Source: Candidatus Williamhamiltonella defendens | GTDB lineage: Bacteria; Pseudomonadota; Gammaproteobacteria; Enterobacterales; Enterobacteriaceae | Reading direction: 5' to 3' | Length of the DNA stretch: 64,000 nucleotides | Assembly (NCBI RefSeq): GCF_900699045.1 | Contig: NZ_CAADHL010000001.1 | Location: 186,001 to 250,000 of the forward strand | Shown: in pieces, positions 43,847 through 55,217 of the stretch | Layout: each line of letters starts with the position of its first letter | How positions within the stretch are numbered: the first letter of the stretch is position 1 | Made by a program: the position numbers and the translations under genes | The notes under the pieces: model-generated | Told to the model about the DNA's origin: nothing | The model's database searches: none | Seen by the model: the letters and a program-made list of their open reading frames with translations, nothing else

Positions 43847-44422
43847 ATGATTACTATAACAGAAGCTGCACAAAACCACTTTGTTAAACTTTTATCCAGC
43901 CAACCTAAAGGAACACAAATTCGCGTCTTCGTTGTCAATCCTGGTAATCCTACAGCTGAATGTAGCGTGTCTTATTGCCCGGCCGACAGCGTTGAAAGTA
44001 CTGACACCCATCTCAAATTCAACCTATTTTCTGTTTTCGTTGATCCAATTAGTGCACCCTATTTAAATGAAGCGGCGATTGATTTTATGACTGACGAGCT
44101 GGGCTCTCAACTCACTTTAAAGGTGCCGAATGCTAAAGTGCGAAAAGTAGATGATGATGCTCCTTTAATAGAACGAGTCGATTATATTCTGCAATCACAA
44201 ATTAATCCCCAATTAGCCAATCATGGAGGTCGCGTGACCCTAATGGAAATTACAGATGATGCTTTTGCTATTTTACAATTTGGAGGGGGTTGTAATGGGT
44301 GCTCAATGGTAGATGTCACTTTAAAAGAAGGAATTGAAAAGGAATTATTGCAACAATTCCCTGAGCTTAAAGGTGTCAAAGATCTGACAGAGCACCGGCG
44401 TGGAGAACATTCCTTTTATTAA
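43847..44422 (+). CDS. nfuA: Fe-S biogenesis protein NfuA
   Basis: NfuA is a carrier that delivers 4Fe-4S clusters to client enzymes under stress. The N-terminal degenerate A-type domain (residues 1-100) is joined to an Nfu domain with the cluster-binding [19 protein letters not shown] (Cys149 and Cys152 by E. coli numbering). I took ATG 43847 because MITITEAAQ aligns with E. coli MIRISDAAQ and gives the same 191 residues. An ATG one codon upstream is possible. Upstream bioH and gntX are dead, so it needs its own promoter. Confidence 0.94.
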   Translation: MITITEAAQNHFVKLLSSQPKGTQIRVFVVNPGNPTAECSVSYCPADSVESTDTHLKFNLFSVFVDPISAPYLNEAAIDFMTDELGSQLTLKVPNAKVRKVDDDAPLIERVDYILQSQINPQLANHGGRVTLMEITDDAFAILQFGGGCNGCSMVDVTLKEGIEKELLQQFPELKGVKDLTEHRRGEHSFY

Positions 44423-44654
44423 ATTATTTAGGCTCAGCAAATCAAAGAGTCTCTCACGGCGGTAATCGTATTTAATTTGTGAATCTGTGAGTCAACAGCC
44501 ATAGAAAAGATAAAAATAATTATTACTTTAACAACCGCGCTGAGCCGCTCAGTTTGCAACACTGATCGAATTCAGTTTACTCAGACAGTGATGTGAATTG
44601 ATCATAATATACCCCATTAATTTTACTATTTTATAAGAGGGATCATAAAAGAGG

Positions 44655-45040
44655 TAAAAAGATTGATGTAGCGATAGGGATTATTCAAGATACACAATAA
44701 ATATTTATTACTCAACGATATAAAAAGTACATTTTGTAGGTTTTTAGGAATTTCCCGGAGGAAAAATTGAAAAAATGAAACCCCTGCTATCGCCCTAGCA
44801 AGGGAATTGTTTGAAGAAACTCGTATTACTATACGAAGTGCTTCTCTGCTTCAAATAAAACAGAGATTCACGATAATCTCATCATCTGTCTTTATTTTTT
44901 ATTTAGTAGAAGAATGGGAAGGTGAGCCCTGTAGTTATGAAGGCCAGAAAAACAAATGGATTAATAAAGCCGAATTATCAGCACTGCGTTTTCCTCCTGC
45001 AAACGACTCTGTTATTGAAACAATATTATTACAAAAGTAA
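44655..45040 (+). pseudogene. mutT: mutT ghost, 8-oxo-dGTP diphosphatase
   Basis: MutT removes 8-oxo-dGTP and so prevents A-to-C transversions. The frames give VDVAIGIIQDTQ, stop, IFITQRYKKYIL, stop, NFPGGKIEK, then, one base shifted, NETPAIALARELFEETRI. The second part is the Nudix box (GX5EX7REUXEEXGU with the final Gly replaced). The end [20 protein letters not shown] matches E. coli WEGEPWGKEGQ, FPPANE. The frame change occurs at a run of six A. Two stops and the shift make it dead. Confidence 0.85.
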
Positions 45041-45083
45041 TAAAATATCTGTGTTATTCTCGGTTAAAAATAAAGGTATTTTG

Positions 45084-46244
45084 ATGAAACGCCCGATTTA
45101 CCTAGATTATTGTGCGACAACACCAGTTGATAAACGAGTGGCTGATAAAATGATGTCGTTTTTAACTATAGATGGCACCTTTGGAAATCCTGCTTCTAAA
45201 TCTCATTTTTTTGGCTGGCAGGCAGCAGAGGCTGTGGATATTGCGCGTAACCAAATTGCTTCATTACTGGGTGCGGATGCGCGCGAAATTATTTTCACCT
45301 CTGGTGCAACAGAATCTAATAATCTTGCTATTAAAGGGGTGGCCCATTTTTATAAAAAAAATGGGACACATATTTTGACCTGCCAAACAGAACATAAATC
45401 TGTTTTGGATAGCTGTGCACAACTCGAAAGGGAAGGCTTTTCTGTGAGTTATTTGTCACCTAAAAGTAATGGTTTAATCGATTTAGAAAAATTTGAATCC
45501 GCGCTCAAAAAAAATACGATTTTAGTGTCTGTTATGCACGTTAATAATGAAACTGGCGTGATACAAAATATTGCGCATATAGGTCGAATTTGTCGCGAAA
45601 AAGGCATCTTTTTTCATGTGGATGCGGCTCAAAGCGCAGGGAAATTACCTATCAATTTATCTCAGTTATCCGTTGATTTCATGTCTATTTCGGCTCATAA
45701 AATGTATGGTCCTATGGGAATTGGTGCCCTATTTATCCGTCGAAGACCCGCTGTGCATCTTGAGCCTCTTCAACATGGCGGTGGGCATGAGAGAGGAATG
45801 AGATCAGGCACTTTACCTGTTCATCAAATTGTCGGGATGGGAGAAGCGTGCCGTATTGCTGAGGCAGAAATGTCTACACAATCAGATAAAATGAATATTT
45901 TAGGTGAGCAATTATGGTATGGCCTTAAGCATCTTGATCATATTTATCTCAATGGCGATCTCAAAAATAAAGTGCCTCACATTTTTAACATCAGCTTTGG
46001 AGGAATCAATGGAGAGGCTTTGATCCTTTGTCTAAAAGATTTGGCAGTTTCTTCTGGTTCCGCATGTATCTCAAGTACTGTGACGTCTTCTTATGTACTC
46101 CGTGCATTAGAGGTCAGTGATGAATTAGCTCAAAGTACTATTCGTTTTTCTTTTGGTCGATTTACTACCCAAAAAGAAATAGACTACGCTATTAAATTAA
46201 TACCTAGATATGTTCGAGGCTTACGAAAAGTGTTAAATCAATAA
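45084..46244 (+). CDS. iscS: cysteine desulfurase IscS, C-terminally truncated
   Basis: IscS removes sulfur from cysteine for Fe-S clusters and tRNA thiolation. The start at 45084 gives [20 protein letters not shown], as in E. coli. The PLP lysine is Lys206 (SAHKMYGP) and the sulfur-carrying Cys328 is in SSGSACISS, identical numbering to E. coli. The protein stops at residue 386, 18 residues short of E. coli, so the tail that helps bind IscU is gone. No iscR, iscU, iscA, hscBA or fdx flanks it. The mutT ghost precedes it and macA follows. It may mainly feed MnmA-type thiolation. Confidence 0.94.
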   Translation: MKRPIYLDYCATTPVDKRVADKMMSFLTIDGTFGNPASKSHFFGWQAAEAVDIARNQIASLLGADAREIIFTSGATESNNLAIKGVAHFYKKNGTHILTCQTEHKSVLDSCAQLEREGFSVSYLSPKSNGLIDLEKFESALKKNTILVSVMHVNNETGVIQNIAHIGRICREKGIFFHVDAAQSAGKLPINLSQLSVDFMSISAHKMYGPMGIGALFIRRRPAVHLEPLQHGGGHERGMRSGTLPVHQIVGMGEACRIAEAEMSTQSDKMNILGEQLWYGLKHLDHIYLNGDLKNKVPHIFNISFGGINGEALILCLKDLAVSSGSACISSTVTSSYVLRALEVSDELAQSTIRFSFGRFTTQKEIDYAIKLIPRYVRGLRKVLNQ

Positions 46245-46283
46245 TAAAAAATATAAATAAACGAAAGATAAAAAAAGAAACGA

Positions 46284-46884
46284 ATGAATTTAATGCAGTT
46301 CAAAAACTCAATAAAAAAGTGATAGTGATGACTCTTATTTTACTAACGTTGGGTTTTTTGTTATACGTTTTCAAATTAAACTGGCTGAAATTCAATACAT
46401 CCCGGCTTTAGCTATGAGCACGATGTTAGTCAATACTCCAGTGTCTCAAGCTGATATCATTCATTTCAAACCTGAATTAAAAATCTCATTTACTATATTA
46501 GGGGATCTCAATAAACATTTCGAGGCGGTATTAAAAGATATTTAGTCGCCCCCTGAAAGCATCAATGATTCCGTTTTTTATTCCGCACGTTTTGAAGTCC
46601 CGAATTCTAAAGGTTTATTACGTTTAAAAACGACAGCTCAGGTATCTATTTAATTGCCAGAAGCTTGAAAGGCTATTCTGATACTATGATCTGCGTTGGG
46701 CAATCAAATAGATGGTAATCGCTATCAGGTCTCACTCTGAGTTAAGGATAAAGACAATAAAAATCAAGAAAAGACGCGGGAAGTTACGATTGGCATTCGT
46801 AATAATCTCAATGTACAAATCCTTTCTGGCTTAAAGATGGGTAGAAAAATGATCATCCGCTGTTTTAATTATGAGGATATATAA
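46284..46884 (+). pseudogene. macA: macA ghost, efflux adaptor
   Basis: MacA is the periplasmic adaptor linking MacB to TolC. The N-terminal anchor KKVIVMTLILLTLGFLL is followed at once by sequence from the C-terminal half (STMLVNTPVSQADIIHFKPE), so about 170 codons of hairpin and lipoyl domain are deleted. Further text [36 protein letters not shown] and REVTIGIRNNLNVQILSGLK follows E. coli MacA with stops at several places. Its TAA overlaps the macB ATG. Confidence 0.87.
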
Positions 46885-48807
46885 TGTCCTTCTTACTTGA
46901 ACTGCAATCTGTAATACGACGCTATCAGTCAGGAGAAGAAGGCCTTGATTTATTAAAGCATATTTCTTTAAAAATTCATTCTATGAAGCTAGAGCTGGTG
47001 GCGATCATAGTTACTTCAGGCTTGGATAAATCCACTTTAATAAACATATAAAGCTTCCTAAATCAATCCATTAGTGGGGCCTACTATATTGCCTGGTAAA
47101 ATATTGTAGATCTTTACAAGGATGATTTGGCAATATTACGGCGTGAATATTTTGGTTTTATTTTTCAGTGATATCATTTACTCCCGCATCTGAGTGCAGC
47201 CCATAACGTTGAAATATCCTCTATCTATGCAAGATCTTCTAAAAATGAGCACTAAAAAAGAGCTATCATGCTGCTGACCCGTCTTGGATTAGACGAATGC
47301 ATTAACTATCGACCAAATTAGTTTTCAGGAGGGTAACAACAACGAGTCAGTATCGCACGAGCATTAATGAACGGCGGGCAAATTGTCCTATCTGATGAAC
47401 CTACAGGCGCGCTTGACAGTCATTCCAGTGTTGAAGTCATACATATTCTTAAACAGCTTTAATAAAAAGGTCATACCGTCATTGTGGTGACACATAACAA
47501 TGAAGTGTAAAATCAAGCTAATCGTAGTATTAAAATTAAAGACGGAGAGATAATTTTAATTCAGGATATCAACCCACACAAAAACTTAAAAAATACCTGA
47601 ACCCTCAAGCCAATCAATTAAAAAGGCTTCCTATCAGCAATGGGTAAGTCGCCTTTATGACGCATTTCTGATGGCTTAGCGTGCCCATGCTATTTAATAA
47701 AATGCGAACTGCATTAACCCCATGCTAGGGATCATTATTAGTATTACGTCAGTGGTCTTAATTTTAGTGGTATGGGATGCTGTTCAGCAAAAAAATTTGG
47801 CGAATATCAAAGCGATAGGGACTAACACTATTACTGTTTACCCTTGTAGGGACTACGGAGATGATGATTCCAGTAATCGACAGCTATTAATTTATGAAGC
47901 TATTACAGAGCGCTACAGAAACAATCCTATCTTAGTGCTATTTCTCCTATTATCTTAGGCAACATACGCCTTCGTTTAGGAAATATAGATGTTGCAAGCA
48001 CAATTTTATAGGTTGGAAGCCAATACTTTAAAGATTACGGCATTAAGATTTAAAATAGAGAAAGGATTTTAGAAAGACAGGTAAGAGACTAAAGCCAGGT
48101 GCTGGTCATCGATAAAATACACAAAGGCGTTTATTTCCGCGGATAAAAGATGTAATAAAAAAGAAATATTAGGGGAATATCCCAATGACCGTTGTTGGGA
48201 TTGCTACAGAAAAACAATCTATGTATAGAAAAAACAATGTTTTAAGAATCTGTATACCTTACAGTACTATGACAAATCTCTTCACCTTACACTCTTATTG
48301 TGATGCGATTACAGTTCGTATCAAAGAGGGTTATAACAATAACAAAGCAGAGTAACAATTAATACGATTATTGACTTTACACCACGGTAAAAAAGACATT
48401 TATATGTTTAACGTAAATACAGTATTGAAAATAGCTGAAAAACTACCCGTACCATGCAATTCTTTGTGTTTTTAGTAGAACCCATTTCTTTAGTCGTAGT
48501 GGGTATTGGTGTGATGAACATCATGTTGGTTTCGGTCACAGAACGGACTTGTAAAATTGACATCCGCATGGCATTAGTGGCTTGATTGAGTGAGGTGCTT
48601 CGTTTAGTAGGGGGCCTTAGTATTGCGCTCTCTTTCCTTATTAAATTTACGGTTGAATCTTTCGTTCCCACCTAGTTATTGAGCTTTTCTCCAATGGCTT
48701 TATTCATTTCCTTTTTCGGTTCCACTATGATTGGTATTGTATTTGGCTATCTACTTGCTCGCCGTGCCTCCCGTCTGAATCCCATAGATGCCCTTGCATG
48801 TGAATAA
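46884..48807 (+). pseudogene. macB: macB ghost, macrolide/enterotoxin exporter ABC protein
   Basis: MacB is an ABC exporter with N-terminal ATPase and four membrane segments. The ghost is almost full length (1.9 kb): SFLLELQSVIRRYQSGEEG, a damaged Walker A (VTSGLDKSTL for GASGSGKST), [37 protein letters not shown], then [47 protein letters not shown] and the end LARRASRLNPIDALACE. More than ten stops and shifts are seen. Confidence 0.92.
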
Positions 48808-48988
48808 ATTTGTAAACTACCGACATTCCACTGCTAAGAATAAGCTACTATAGTGTAAAGTAAAAGGTAAAAATTTATGAAAGAAGTGAATGAGATAAGA
48901 ATATCATGCGCACTCCTCACATATGACTTTATCCCCTAATTATTTATTTTTATTAAAAACACATAGACTTAAAAATCAGGAAATTTGA

Positions 48989-50155
48989 ATGAAAATTGCA
49001 GTCGTTGGAACAGGTTACGTTGGCCTCTCTAATGCTATTTTATTGTCTCAACATAATGAGGTAGTGGCACTGGATTTAATACCAGAAAAGGTTCGTTTAA
49101 TAAATGCAAAACAATCACCCATTATAGATGGGGATATTGAACACTTTCTGAAACATAAAACACTCAATTTAAGGGCCACTTTGAATAAAGAAGAGGCTTA
49201 CAAAGCTGCCGATTTTGTCATAATAGCCACTCAGACTGATTATGATGCAAATACCTACTGCTTTAACACTGAGTCTGTGGAAGAGGTCATTAATGATGTG
49301 AGTCGCTGTTATTCTAAGGCAGTGATGGTGATTAAATCCACCGTTCCTGTTGGTTTCACATCTAAAATAAAAGCGCAATTTGCCTGCGATAATATTATTT
49401 TTTGTCCTGAATTTTTGCGAGAGGGCAAGGCTCTACATGATAATCTATACCCTTCACGGGTTATAGTAGGCGAGCGTTCTCGACGAGCTAAAATTTTTGC
49501 AAATTTACTCAAACAAGGGGCTATTAAAAAACACATTGAGACTCTCTTTACCGATGCCACTGAAGCTGAAGCCATTAAACTGTTTGCCAATACCTATTTA
49601 GCGATGAGAGTCGCGTATTTTAACGAGTTAGACACCTATGCGGCCAGCCATAGGCTAAATACGAGACAAATTATTGAAGGGGTAAGTTTAGATCCCCGTA
49701 TTGGGCATCATTATAATAATCCATCATTTGGTTACGGCGGATATTGCCTCCCTAAAGACACTAAACAGTTGCTAGCGAATTACCAGGACATTCCTCAACA
49801 TTTAATTCAGGCCATCGTTGACTCAAATCGTACTCGTAAAGATTTTATTGCAGATACCATTCTGCAAAAAAATCCTAAAGTAGTGGGAATTTATCGTTTA
49901 CTTATGAAAAGTGGCTCAGATAATTTCCGCACTTCTTCTGTGCAAGGGATTATGAAGCGCATTCATGCGAAAGGTATTGAGATCGTCATTTATGAGCCAG
50001 TTTTAAAAGAAAAGACGTTTTTTGGGTGCCAAGTAATAGAGGACCTGGTCAGCTTTAAAAATAAATCAGATGTGATTATTGCAAATCGCCCTACATATCA
50101 TTTGAACGATGTATCAAAAAAAGTATTTACTCGTGATCTATTTAGGCACGATTAA
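48989..50155 (+). CDS. ugd: UDP-glucose 6-dehydrogenase
   Basis: Ugd oxidises UDP-glucose to UDP-glucuronate for capsule, colanic acid or aminoarabinose-lipid A. The 388 residues match E. coli Ugd. The NAD motif is [12 protein letters not shown] (5-16), then [20 protein letters not shown] and the catalytic Cys260 in [14 protein letters not shown]. The order ugd-wzz is that at the E. coli O-antigen locus. No other genes of glucuronate-based polymers are seen, so the destination of its product is unknown here. Confidence 0.95.
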   Translation: MKIAVVGTGYVGLSNAILLSQHNEVVALDLIPEKVRLINAKQSPIIDGDIEHFLKHKTLNLRATLNKEEAYKAADFVIIATQTDYDANTYCFNTESVEEVINDVSRCYSKAVMVIKSTVPVGFTSKIKAQFACDNIIFCPEFLREGKALHDNLYPSRVIVGERSRRAKIFANLLKQGAIKKHIETLFTDATEAEAIKLFANTYLAMRVAYFNELDTYAASHRLNTRQIIEGVSLDPRIGHHYNNPSFGYGGYCLPKDTKQLLANYQDIPQHLIQAIVDSNRTRKDFIADTILQKNPKVVGIYRLLMKSGSDNFRTSSVQGIMKRIHAKGIEIVIYEPVLKEKTFFGCQVIEDLVSFKNKSDVIIANRPTYHLNDVSKKVFTRDLFRHD

Positions 50156-50210
50156 CCTTTTAAAAAGTTTTTTGTTAACAATAAATTCATCTTAAAATTC
50201 GGAGCAGTTA

Positions 50211-51137
50211 ATGAATGAGCAACAAATACAAAATGTTCTTTCTTATCAAGAAAAACATTCTAATATGTCTAAAAATACATTAAATCTAAAACCTGCAACA
50301 GATGAAATTGATTTAATTGATTTACTTGCAATTTTTATTAAAAATAAAGTAAAAATTTTTTTTATCACGATTTTTTTTGTAATTGTAAGTTCTATTATAT
50401 CTTATAAATTGCCAGAAAAATGGACCAGTAAGGCTATAATTACTTATATCGATGACAGTCAACTGCAGCCTTTAGAACTGTTATCTAATCAATTAAATTT
50501 ATTTGATATTACTTTAAATTTTAATAAAAATTATTTACTTTCTCTTTTCATTCAATTATTCGACTCAAATGTTCTCAAAGAAAAATATTTAATAGGCAGT
50601 GATTATTATCAAAAATTAGTAAAAGATTACCCAAAAAATGAAAATACATTCATTTTTAATGTTGTCAAAAATTTTAATATCACATATTCAAAATCAGATA
50701 AAAAAAATGAGTTCAAAGATTATATTTTTTATACTTTGTCCTATATTGCTGATAATGATAAAGATGCACAAAATTGCTTAAACGGATATATAAATTATAT
50801 ATCTGTTATTTTAAACGAAAGACTCAATACGGAAATTAAGAATAAAATAAATATAAGAAAGAATGTACTTTCGTTTATGATTGATGACAAAGGAATGTTA
50901 ATTAATAATAATGCAAACCTATCTATAGGTAGATTAAAGCTAGAGAAATTACAGTCCATAAAATTATCAGATATCAAAATCATCCCATTCGAATATCTGC
51001 AAGAACCTAACAAACCCATAAAAAAAGATTCACCGCAATCTACCTGTATTATTTTGTTATCGGGTATCGCAGGCCTTATGGTTTCTATGTTTTATGTTTT
51101 AGTTCAACATTACTTATCGCAGCGAAATCAACCTTAA
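50211..51137 (+). CDS. wzz: Wzz-family O-antigen chain-length regulator
   Basis: Wzz proteins are inner-membrane polysaccharide co-polymerases that set O-antigen length. The 308 residues have the expected two membrane helices (about 48-68 and 282-302) flanking a large periplasmic coiled region, the N-terminal DEIDLIDLLAIFIKNKVKI and the Pro-rich EPNKPIKKDSP before the second helix. The sequence is very rich in Asn, Lys and Ile and diverges strongly from E. coli WzzB. Position next to ugd supports WzzB. Without an O-antigen polymerase in view its role is uncertain. Confidence 0.85.
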   Translation: MNEQQIQNVLSYQEKHSNMSKNTLNLKPATDEIDLIDLLAIFIKNKVKIFFITIFFVIVSSIISYKLPEKWTSKAIITYIDDSQLQPLELLSNQLNLFDITLNFNKNYLLSLFIQLFDSNVLKEKYLIGSDYYQKLVKDYPKNENTFIFNVVKNFNITYSKSDKKNEFKDYIFYTLSYIADNDKDAQNCLNGYINYISVILNERLNTEIKNKINIRKNVLSFMIDDKGMLINNNANLSIGRLKLEKLQSIKLSDIKIIPFEYLQEPNKPIKKDSPQSTCIILLSGIAGLMVSMFYVLVQHYLSQRNQP

Positions 51138-51885
51138 TGTTTTTGCAAGCTTAAATACAACATCAACCTGATCTGTAAATTGAATCCTTTGTTTTTAATA
51201 AGTTTAAGCGGCATCATATGAGATGCTGTTTTCGATCTTTTAGGTACTCAAAATTGGCTGAGGCTGATCAGTCGCCTCTCCAGGAGATTAGACACTGCAA
51301 ATGGACCCCTGGATAGACTGAAAACTTTGGGCTAAAAGTTCTGCTGATTGTTTGGTGTTTTCAATGGATTGTTGCTGTGCCTTTTTACTATAAAACTCTG
51401 TATCTGTGACACTGAATTTGTGTGCTCAAATTTACTTTAATCCAAATTTTAAGGTGTGATCGAGCAGTGTCTTGAGTTTATCCATTTGGTGTCATTGCAC
51501 CTTTTATGGCTTGATACCATTTTAATAAAGTTTTTCCTTCTGTTTCATAATCGTATTCCGGCTCTGTGATTAGATTAGCCGCATGAATGTTTTTTACCTA
51601 CTTGATTTTTATAAAAAATCAAAGTGCTGGTTAATACCATGATCGACCTATTTTTTATCATTATCCGCATATTTAGCTCATATATTCACGTTAATAATGA
51701 GGTCGATATCAAGAACCGCCTCTACATTTACGATCACTACAGTGACAACATAAGTCCAAAGGACCATTGATCTATTTTTGATATAATAGGGAATAGACTA
51801 ATATAAAACGATAAATAAATAAACTGATGTAATTTTATTTTGTTTCCTTAATATCGGTAGATTATTAAAATTGAAAAATTTATTT
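51138..51885. other. degraded spacer with unassigned remnant
   Basis: On the minus strand at about 51270-51600, frames read EPEYDYETEGKTLLKWYQAI, then DKLKTLLDHTLKFGLK, then FYSKKAQQQSIENTKQSAEL with stops between. It looks like a former helical protein, but I cannot name the family. The rest holds nothing I recognise. Confidence 0.4.
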
Positions 51886-52732
51886 TTTGATTTGATGCAA
51901 ATAGACATCTATTTGTAAAGAAATACCAATCTGTCGTGTATCTAAGACTCGTTTAAATTTTCTATGAAATTCCAATAAACTGGCCAAACATTAGCGTTGA
52001 GAGTCCAAACCCGAACCACAAAATTTAATGAAGACGCTGCCGTTTCGTATAAACGTACGATGACTTCTTGATCTAATAAAATACGTTCATCAGCTGCGAT
52101 AACCTATCCCATGACTATTTTAACGACATCTATATCCACATCTTAAGAGACACCAACGATGATTTCTCAGTCCGTCGTTTAGGTTCACGCGTCATGTTGA
52201 TAATATTACCTACGATAATTTTTCCGTTAGGAACGACAATGATTTTTACATCAGGAGAACATAAGATCGTTGAAAACAGTTGCACGTGTAATACAGTGCC
52301 AGCAACACTGCCTAGGTCAACCAATATGGCTGCCCGGAAAGGAGGGAAAAACCACCAGTAATACGCCTGCAGCAAAGTTAGACAGAAAACTTGTAGTGCA
52401 AAGCCCGCAGCACCTATGAGTGCAATGACGGAGGAAGTTTGCACTCTAAATCGTTCTAGCACTAGAATAATGCTAAAAACTAGAATGCTGTAACGCACCA
52501 TAGTTGATAAAAAATCAGAAACCGTGGCGTCGATACTTCGATTTTTCATCATATTGTTAAGCGGCTTCGAAACTACTTGCGCTGCAATTGAGCTCGTTAT
52601 CATGATCAGAACAACGGCCACTATATTGATGGCATATTCAATTAATAAATTGAAATTATCGATCACCAAACTTCTAACATTATGAATGCGATTGACTACA
52701 TCAAGTTCTTCCCTTTTAAAATTTAGGCACAT
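51886..52732 (-). pseudogene. mscS: mscS ghost, mechanosensitive channel
   Basis: MscS releases solutes on hypo-osmotic shock. The frame runs openly from REELDVVNRIHN through IEYAINIVAVVLIM, IDATVSDFLSTMVRYSI and TSSVIALIGAAG. It then loses four residues, and a pair of compensating frameshifts scrambles the pore-lining third helix (ALQVFCLTLLQAYYWWF for GSLSNLAAGVLLV). It continues PFRAAILVDLGSVAGTVL, IIVVPNGKIIVGNIINMTRE and stops at KMWI. The rest (ADERILLDQEVIVRLYETA, SSLNFVVRVWT) lies beyond stops. It cannot form a working pore. Confidence 0.9.
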
Positions 52733-52784
52733 AAATCTGTGGTTACTTTTTAAAAGTAAAGCGCAAGATGCAAATCTATGCTAC

Positions 52785-53510
52785 GTGAATTTTTTTCTAA
52801 AGGTTAATTTTTCTAAATAATAAGCGGCTTTTAAAAAGCCGATGTCTAAGATGAGGTTATAATGCGATTCGAGTAAAAGGTTTGGCGGCTTTCAGTGTCT
52901 CTTGATCATAAAATACACCTTTGGCTAGTGATTGTAATTGATGGCCGGTAAAACTAAAAGAGTCGTCCTCCGGGCTTCGGATACACCCGATTGCATGTTC
53001 ATAATGATAAATCATTTGAGCGACCACAGGTTCGTCCGTTTTTACACAATGAAGAAAAGCAATACCGTAGCCTAGATGCGTTAATAGTGCTAATTCAAAC
53101 ATTGTCGTGCCCGTTCCAATGTATCTTGAGCATTGGATAATGCTTCCAAACAGTCGAGATAATCAAAAAAAGCGCACGATAATCAATATTTGCTAGCAAC
53201 AGGCGAGATAAAAGCTCATTAACATATAAACCGCTGTACAAGAAAATGCCAGTTAAAGGCACGGCAATAGAAATGAGTTCCGCACCACATAAGGTTTTTA
53301 TTTCTGATTTTCTGCTCTAACGCAAAAGTAAGGGCGTAAAAGATTGTAAATAGCCTTTTAATTCAGATCGAGGACGCAGTGCTCTTTTTGCGATCGGAAA
53401 TATCCGTTCTGCGTTTTCAGTCAATAAATCCAGTATTAAACTAGTTTCACTATAAGGGCGGCGATGAAGAATAAACGATCTATGCCAGTAATGATGTATA
53501 AAATGACCGG
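52785..53510 (-). pseudogene. recO: recO ghost, RecF-pathway mediator
   Basis: RecO loads RecA on SSB-coated DNA with RecR. The ghost follows era, as in E. coli. Frames give [49 protein letters not shown], the clean block [18 protein letters not shown] at 52857-53102, AAKPFTRIAL, stop, then PHLRHRLFKSRLLFR. Three or more stops and shifts occur. Confidence 0.9.
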
Positions 53511-53515
53511 GTTAT

Positions 53516-54463
53516 CTATCTTAGGTCATCACTATAACCGAGGCTATGCAATGCACGTTCATCATCGGCCCAACCTGATTTTACTTTTACCCAGAGCTCA
53601 AGATGAACTTTAGTGCCAAAAAGTTGTTGCATATTTTGGCGCGCCTCAATTCCCATCGTTTTGATTTTAGAACCTCGATGACCTATCACGATTTTTTTTT
53701 GTCCTTCTCGCTCGACAATAATAAGGCCATGAATGTAATAAGCCCCTCTGGCATTCACTTCAAATTTTTCAATTTCAACCGTGACAGAATAAGGTAATTC
53801 TTCACCTAAAAATCGCATCAATTTTTCACGAATGATTTCTGATGCCATAAAACGTTTGGAGCGATCTGTGATATGATCTTCAGAAAAATGGTGAGGCGCT
53901 TCAGGGAGGTGTTGACGTACAATTTGCTCAATACGATCAATTTGTATTCTTTTTTTTACAGAAATAGGCACTAAATCAAAAAAGCTTGCGTCCAAAAAGC
54001 TCAGTTTTCGCTTTAAAAAAGAGATATGAGGCAATAATATTGATTTCTCTGTGAGATGATCGATTTTATTGACCGCCAATAAAACGGGACATGTCACTCC
54101 TCTGAGCTTATTGACTATCATCTCATCGTCTGGAAACCAACGTGTCCCCTCCACCATAAAAATAATTAGCTCTACATTTCCAATCGTACTACGAGCGGCG
54201 CGATTCATAAAACGATTAATAGTCCGTTTTTCTTCAATATGCAATCCCGGCGTATCGATATAAATCGCTTGATAAGACCCTTGAGTATGAATACCTATGA
54301 TGCGATGACGGGTAGTTTGAGCTTTAGAGGAGGTGATGGAAATTTTTTGCCCGAGAAGTTGATTAAGCAGTGTTGATTTTCCCACATTTGGACGACCTAA
54401 AATGGACACAAATCCACAATAGGTTTTTTCTGTTTTGTTTTGTTCATCTTGTATTAACTTCAT
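53516..54463 (-). CDS. era: GTPase Era
   Basis: Era is a GTPase that helps mature the 30S subunit by binding the 3' end of 16S rRNA. G1 is GRPNVGKS (23-30), G3 DTPGL, G4 NKID, and the C-terminal KH domain carries [14 protein letters not shown]. The 315 residues exceed E. coli (301) by a longer N terminus. The ATG overlaps the rnc stop by four bases, so the genes are translationally coupled. Confidence 0.96.
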   Translation of the reverse strand: MKLIQDEQNKTEKTYCGFVSILGRPNVGKSTLLNQLLGQKISITSSKAQTTRHRIIGIHTQGSYQAIYIDTPGLHIEEKRTINRFMNRAARSTIGNVELIIFMVEGTRWFPDDEMIVNKLRGVTCPVLLAVNKIDHLTEKSILLPHISFLKRKLSFLDASFFDLVPISVKKRIQIDRIEQIVRQHLPEAPHHFSEDHITDRSKRFMASEIIREKLMRFLGEELPYSVTVEIEKFEVNARGAYYIHGLIIVEREGQKKIVIGHRGSKIKTMGIEARQNMQQLFGTKVHLELWVKVKSGWADDERALHSLGYSDDLR

Positions 54464-55140
54464 TCAAATTCCAGCTTTTTTAACGTTTTTGTTGCTGCTT
54501 CCTGTTCAGCTTTGCGACGATTAGAGCCCTTTCCTACAACCAGTTCCTCTAATCCGCTAACTTGGCAATGAATAGTAAACTCTTGCTCATGTGCTGCACC
54601 AGAAACCTGAGCGAGCAGATAAAAAGGCAACGGCAGTTGGTGGCTTTGCATGTATTCCTGCAAACGTGTTTTTGGATCTTTTTGCTGATGGGTTGGATTA
54701 ATCTGTTCTAAACGTTTGTGGTACCATCGCAAAATAGTTTTTTCTACTGTTTGAATATTACTATCTAAAAAAATAGCGCCAATAATGGCTTCTATACTAT
54801 CTGCTAAAATAGATTCACGTTGAGCTCCACCCGTTTTAAGTTCGCCTTGCCCGAGTTGTAAGTAGGCTCCAATATCAAACTCACAAGCGATTTCAGTTAA
54901 AGTATCCCCTCTGACTAAAGTAGCCCTCATGCGGCTCATATTCCCTTCATTAATTTCAGGAAAACGATGATATAACTGATTTGCAATCACAAAGCTTAAT
55001 ATAGAATCCCCTAAAAATTCTAAACGTTCATTGTGTTGCGTGTGTAAACTACGATGAGTTAGAGCTTGTATAAGCAGCGATCTTTCTTTAAAAGAATAGC
55101 TTAATTTAACTTCTATTCTATTAATATGAATAGGATTCAT
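54460..55140 (-). CDS. rnc: ribonuclease III
   Basis: RNase III cleaves double-stranded RNA in rRNA processing and message decay. The signature [11 protein letters not shown] carries Glu38, Glu41 and Asp45, with Asp114 and Glu117 in [10 protein letters not shown]. The double-stranded RNA-binding domain (about 155-226) ends [17 protein letters not shown]. The 226 residues equal E. coli. Order lepB-rnc-era is conserved. Confidence 0.96.
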   Translation of the reverse strand: MNPIHINRIEVKLSYSFKERSLLIQALTHRSLHTQHNERLEFLGDSILSFVIANQLYHRFPEINEGNMSRMRATLVRGDTLTEIACEFDIGAYLQLGQGELKTGGAQRESILADSIEAIIGAIFLDSNIQTVEKTILRWYHKRLEQINPTHQQKDPKTRLQEYMQSHQLPLPFYLLAQVSGAAHEQEFTIHCQVSGLEELVVGKGSNRRKAEQEAATKTLKKLEFE

Positions 55141-55217
55141 TGTTATTTATAATCGGTTAATATATATAAAGCCATTACGTTAAAATGCTTTTTCAATAGT
55201 CAGAAAGTCAAATAAAT

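Noticed and set aside
44922-45083. Longer iscS reading frame starting in the mutT ghost
   Set aside because: The 54 extra residues are out-of-frame mutT sequence. Conservation starts at ATG 45084.
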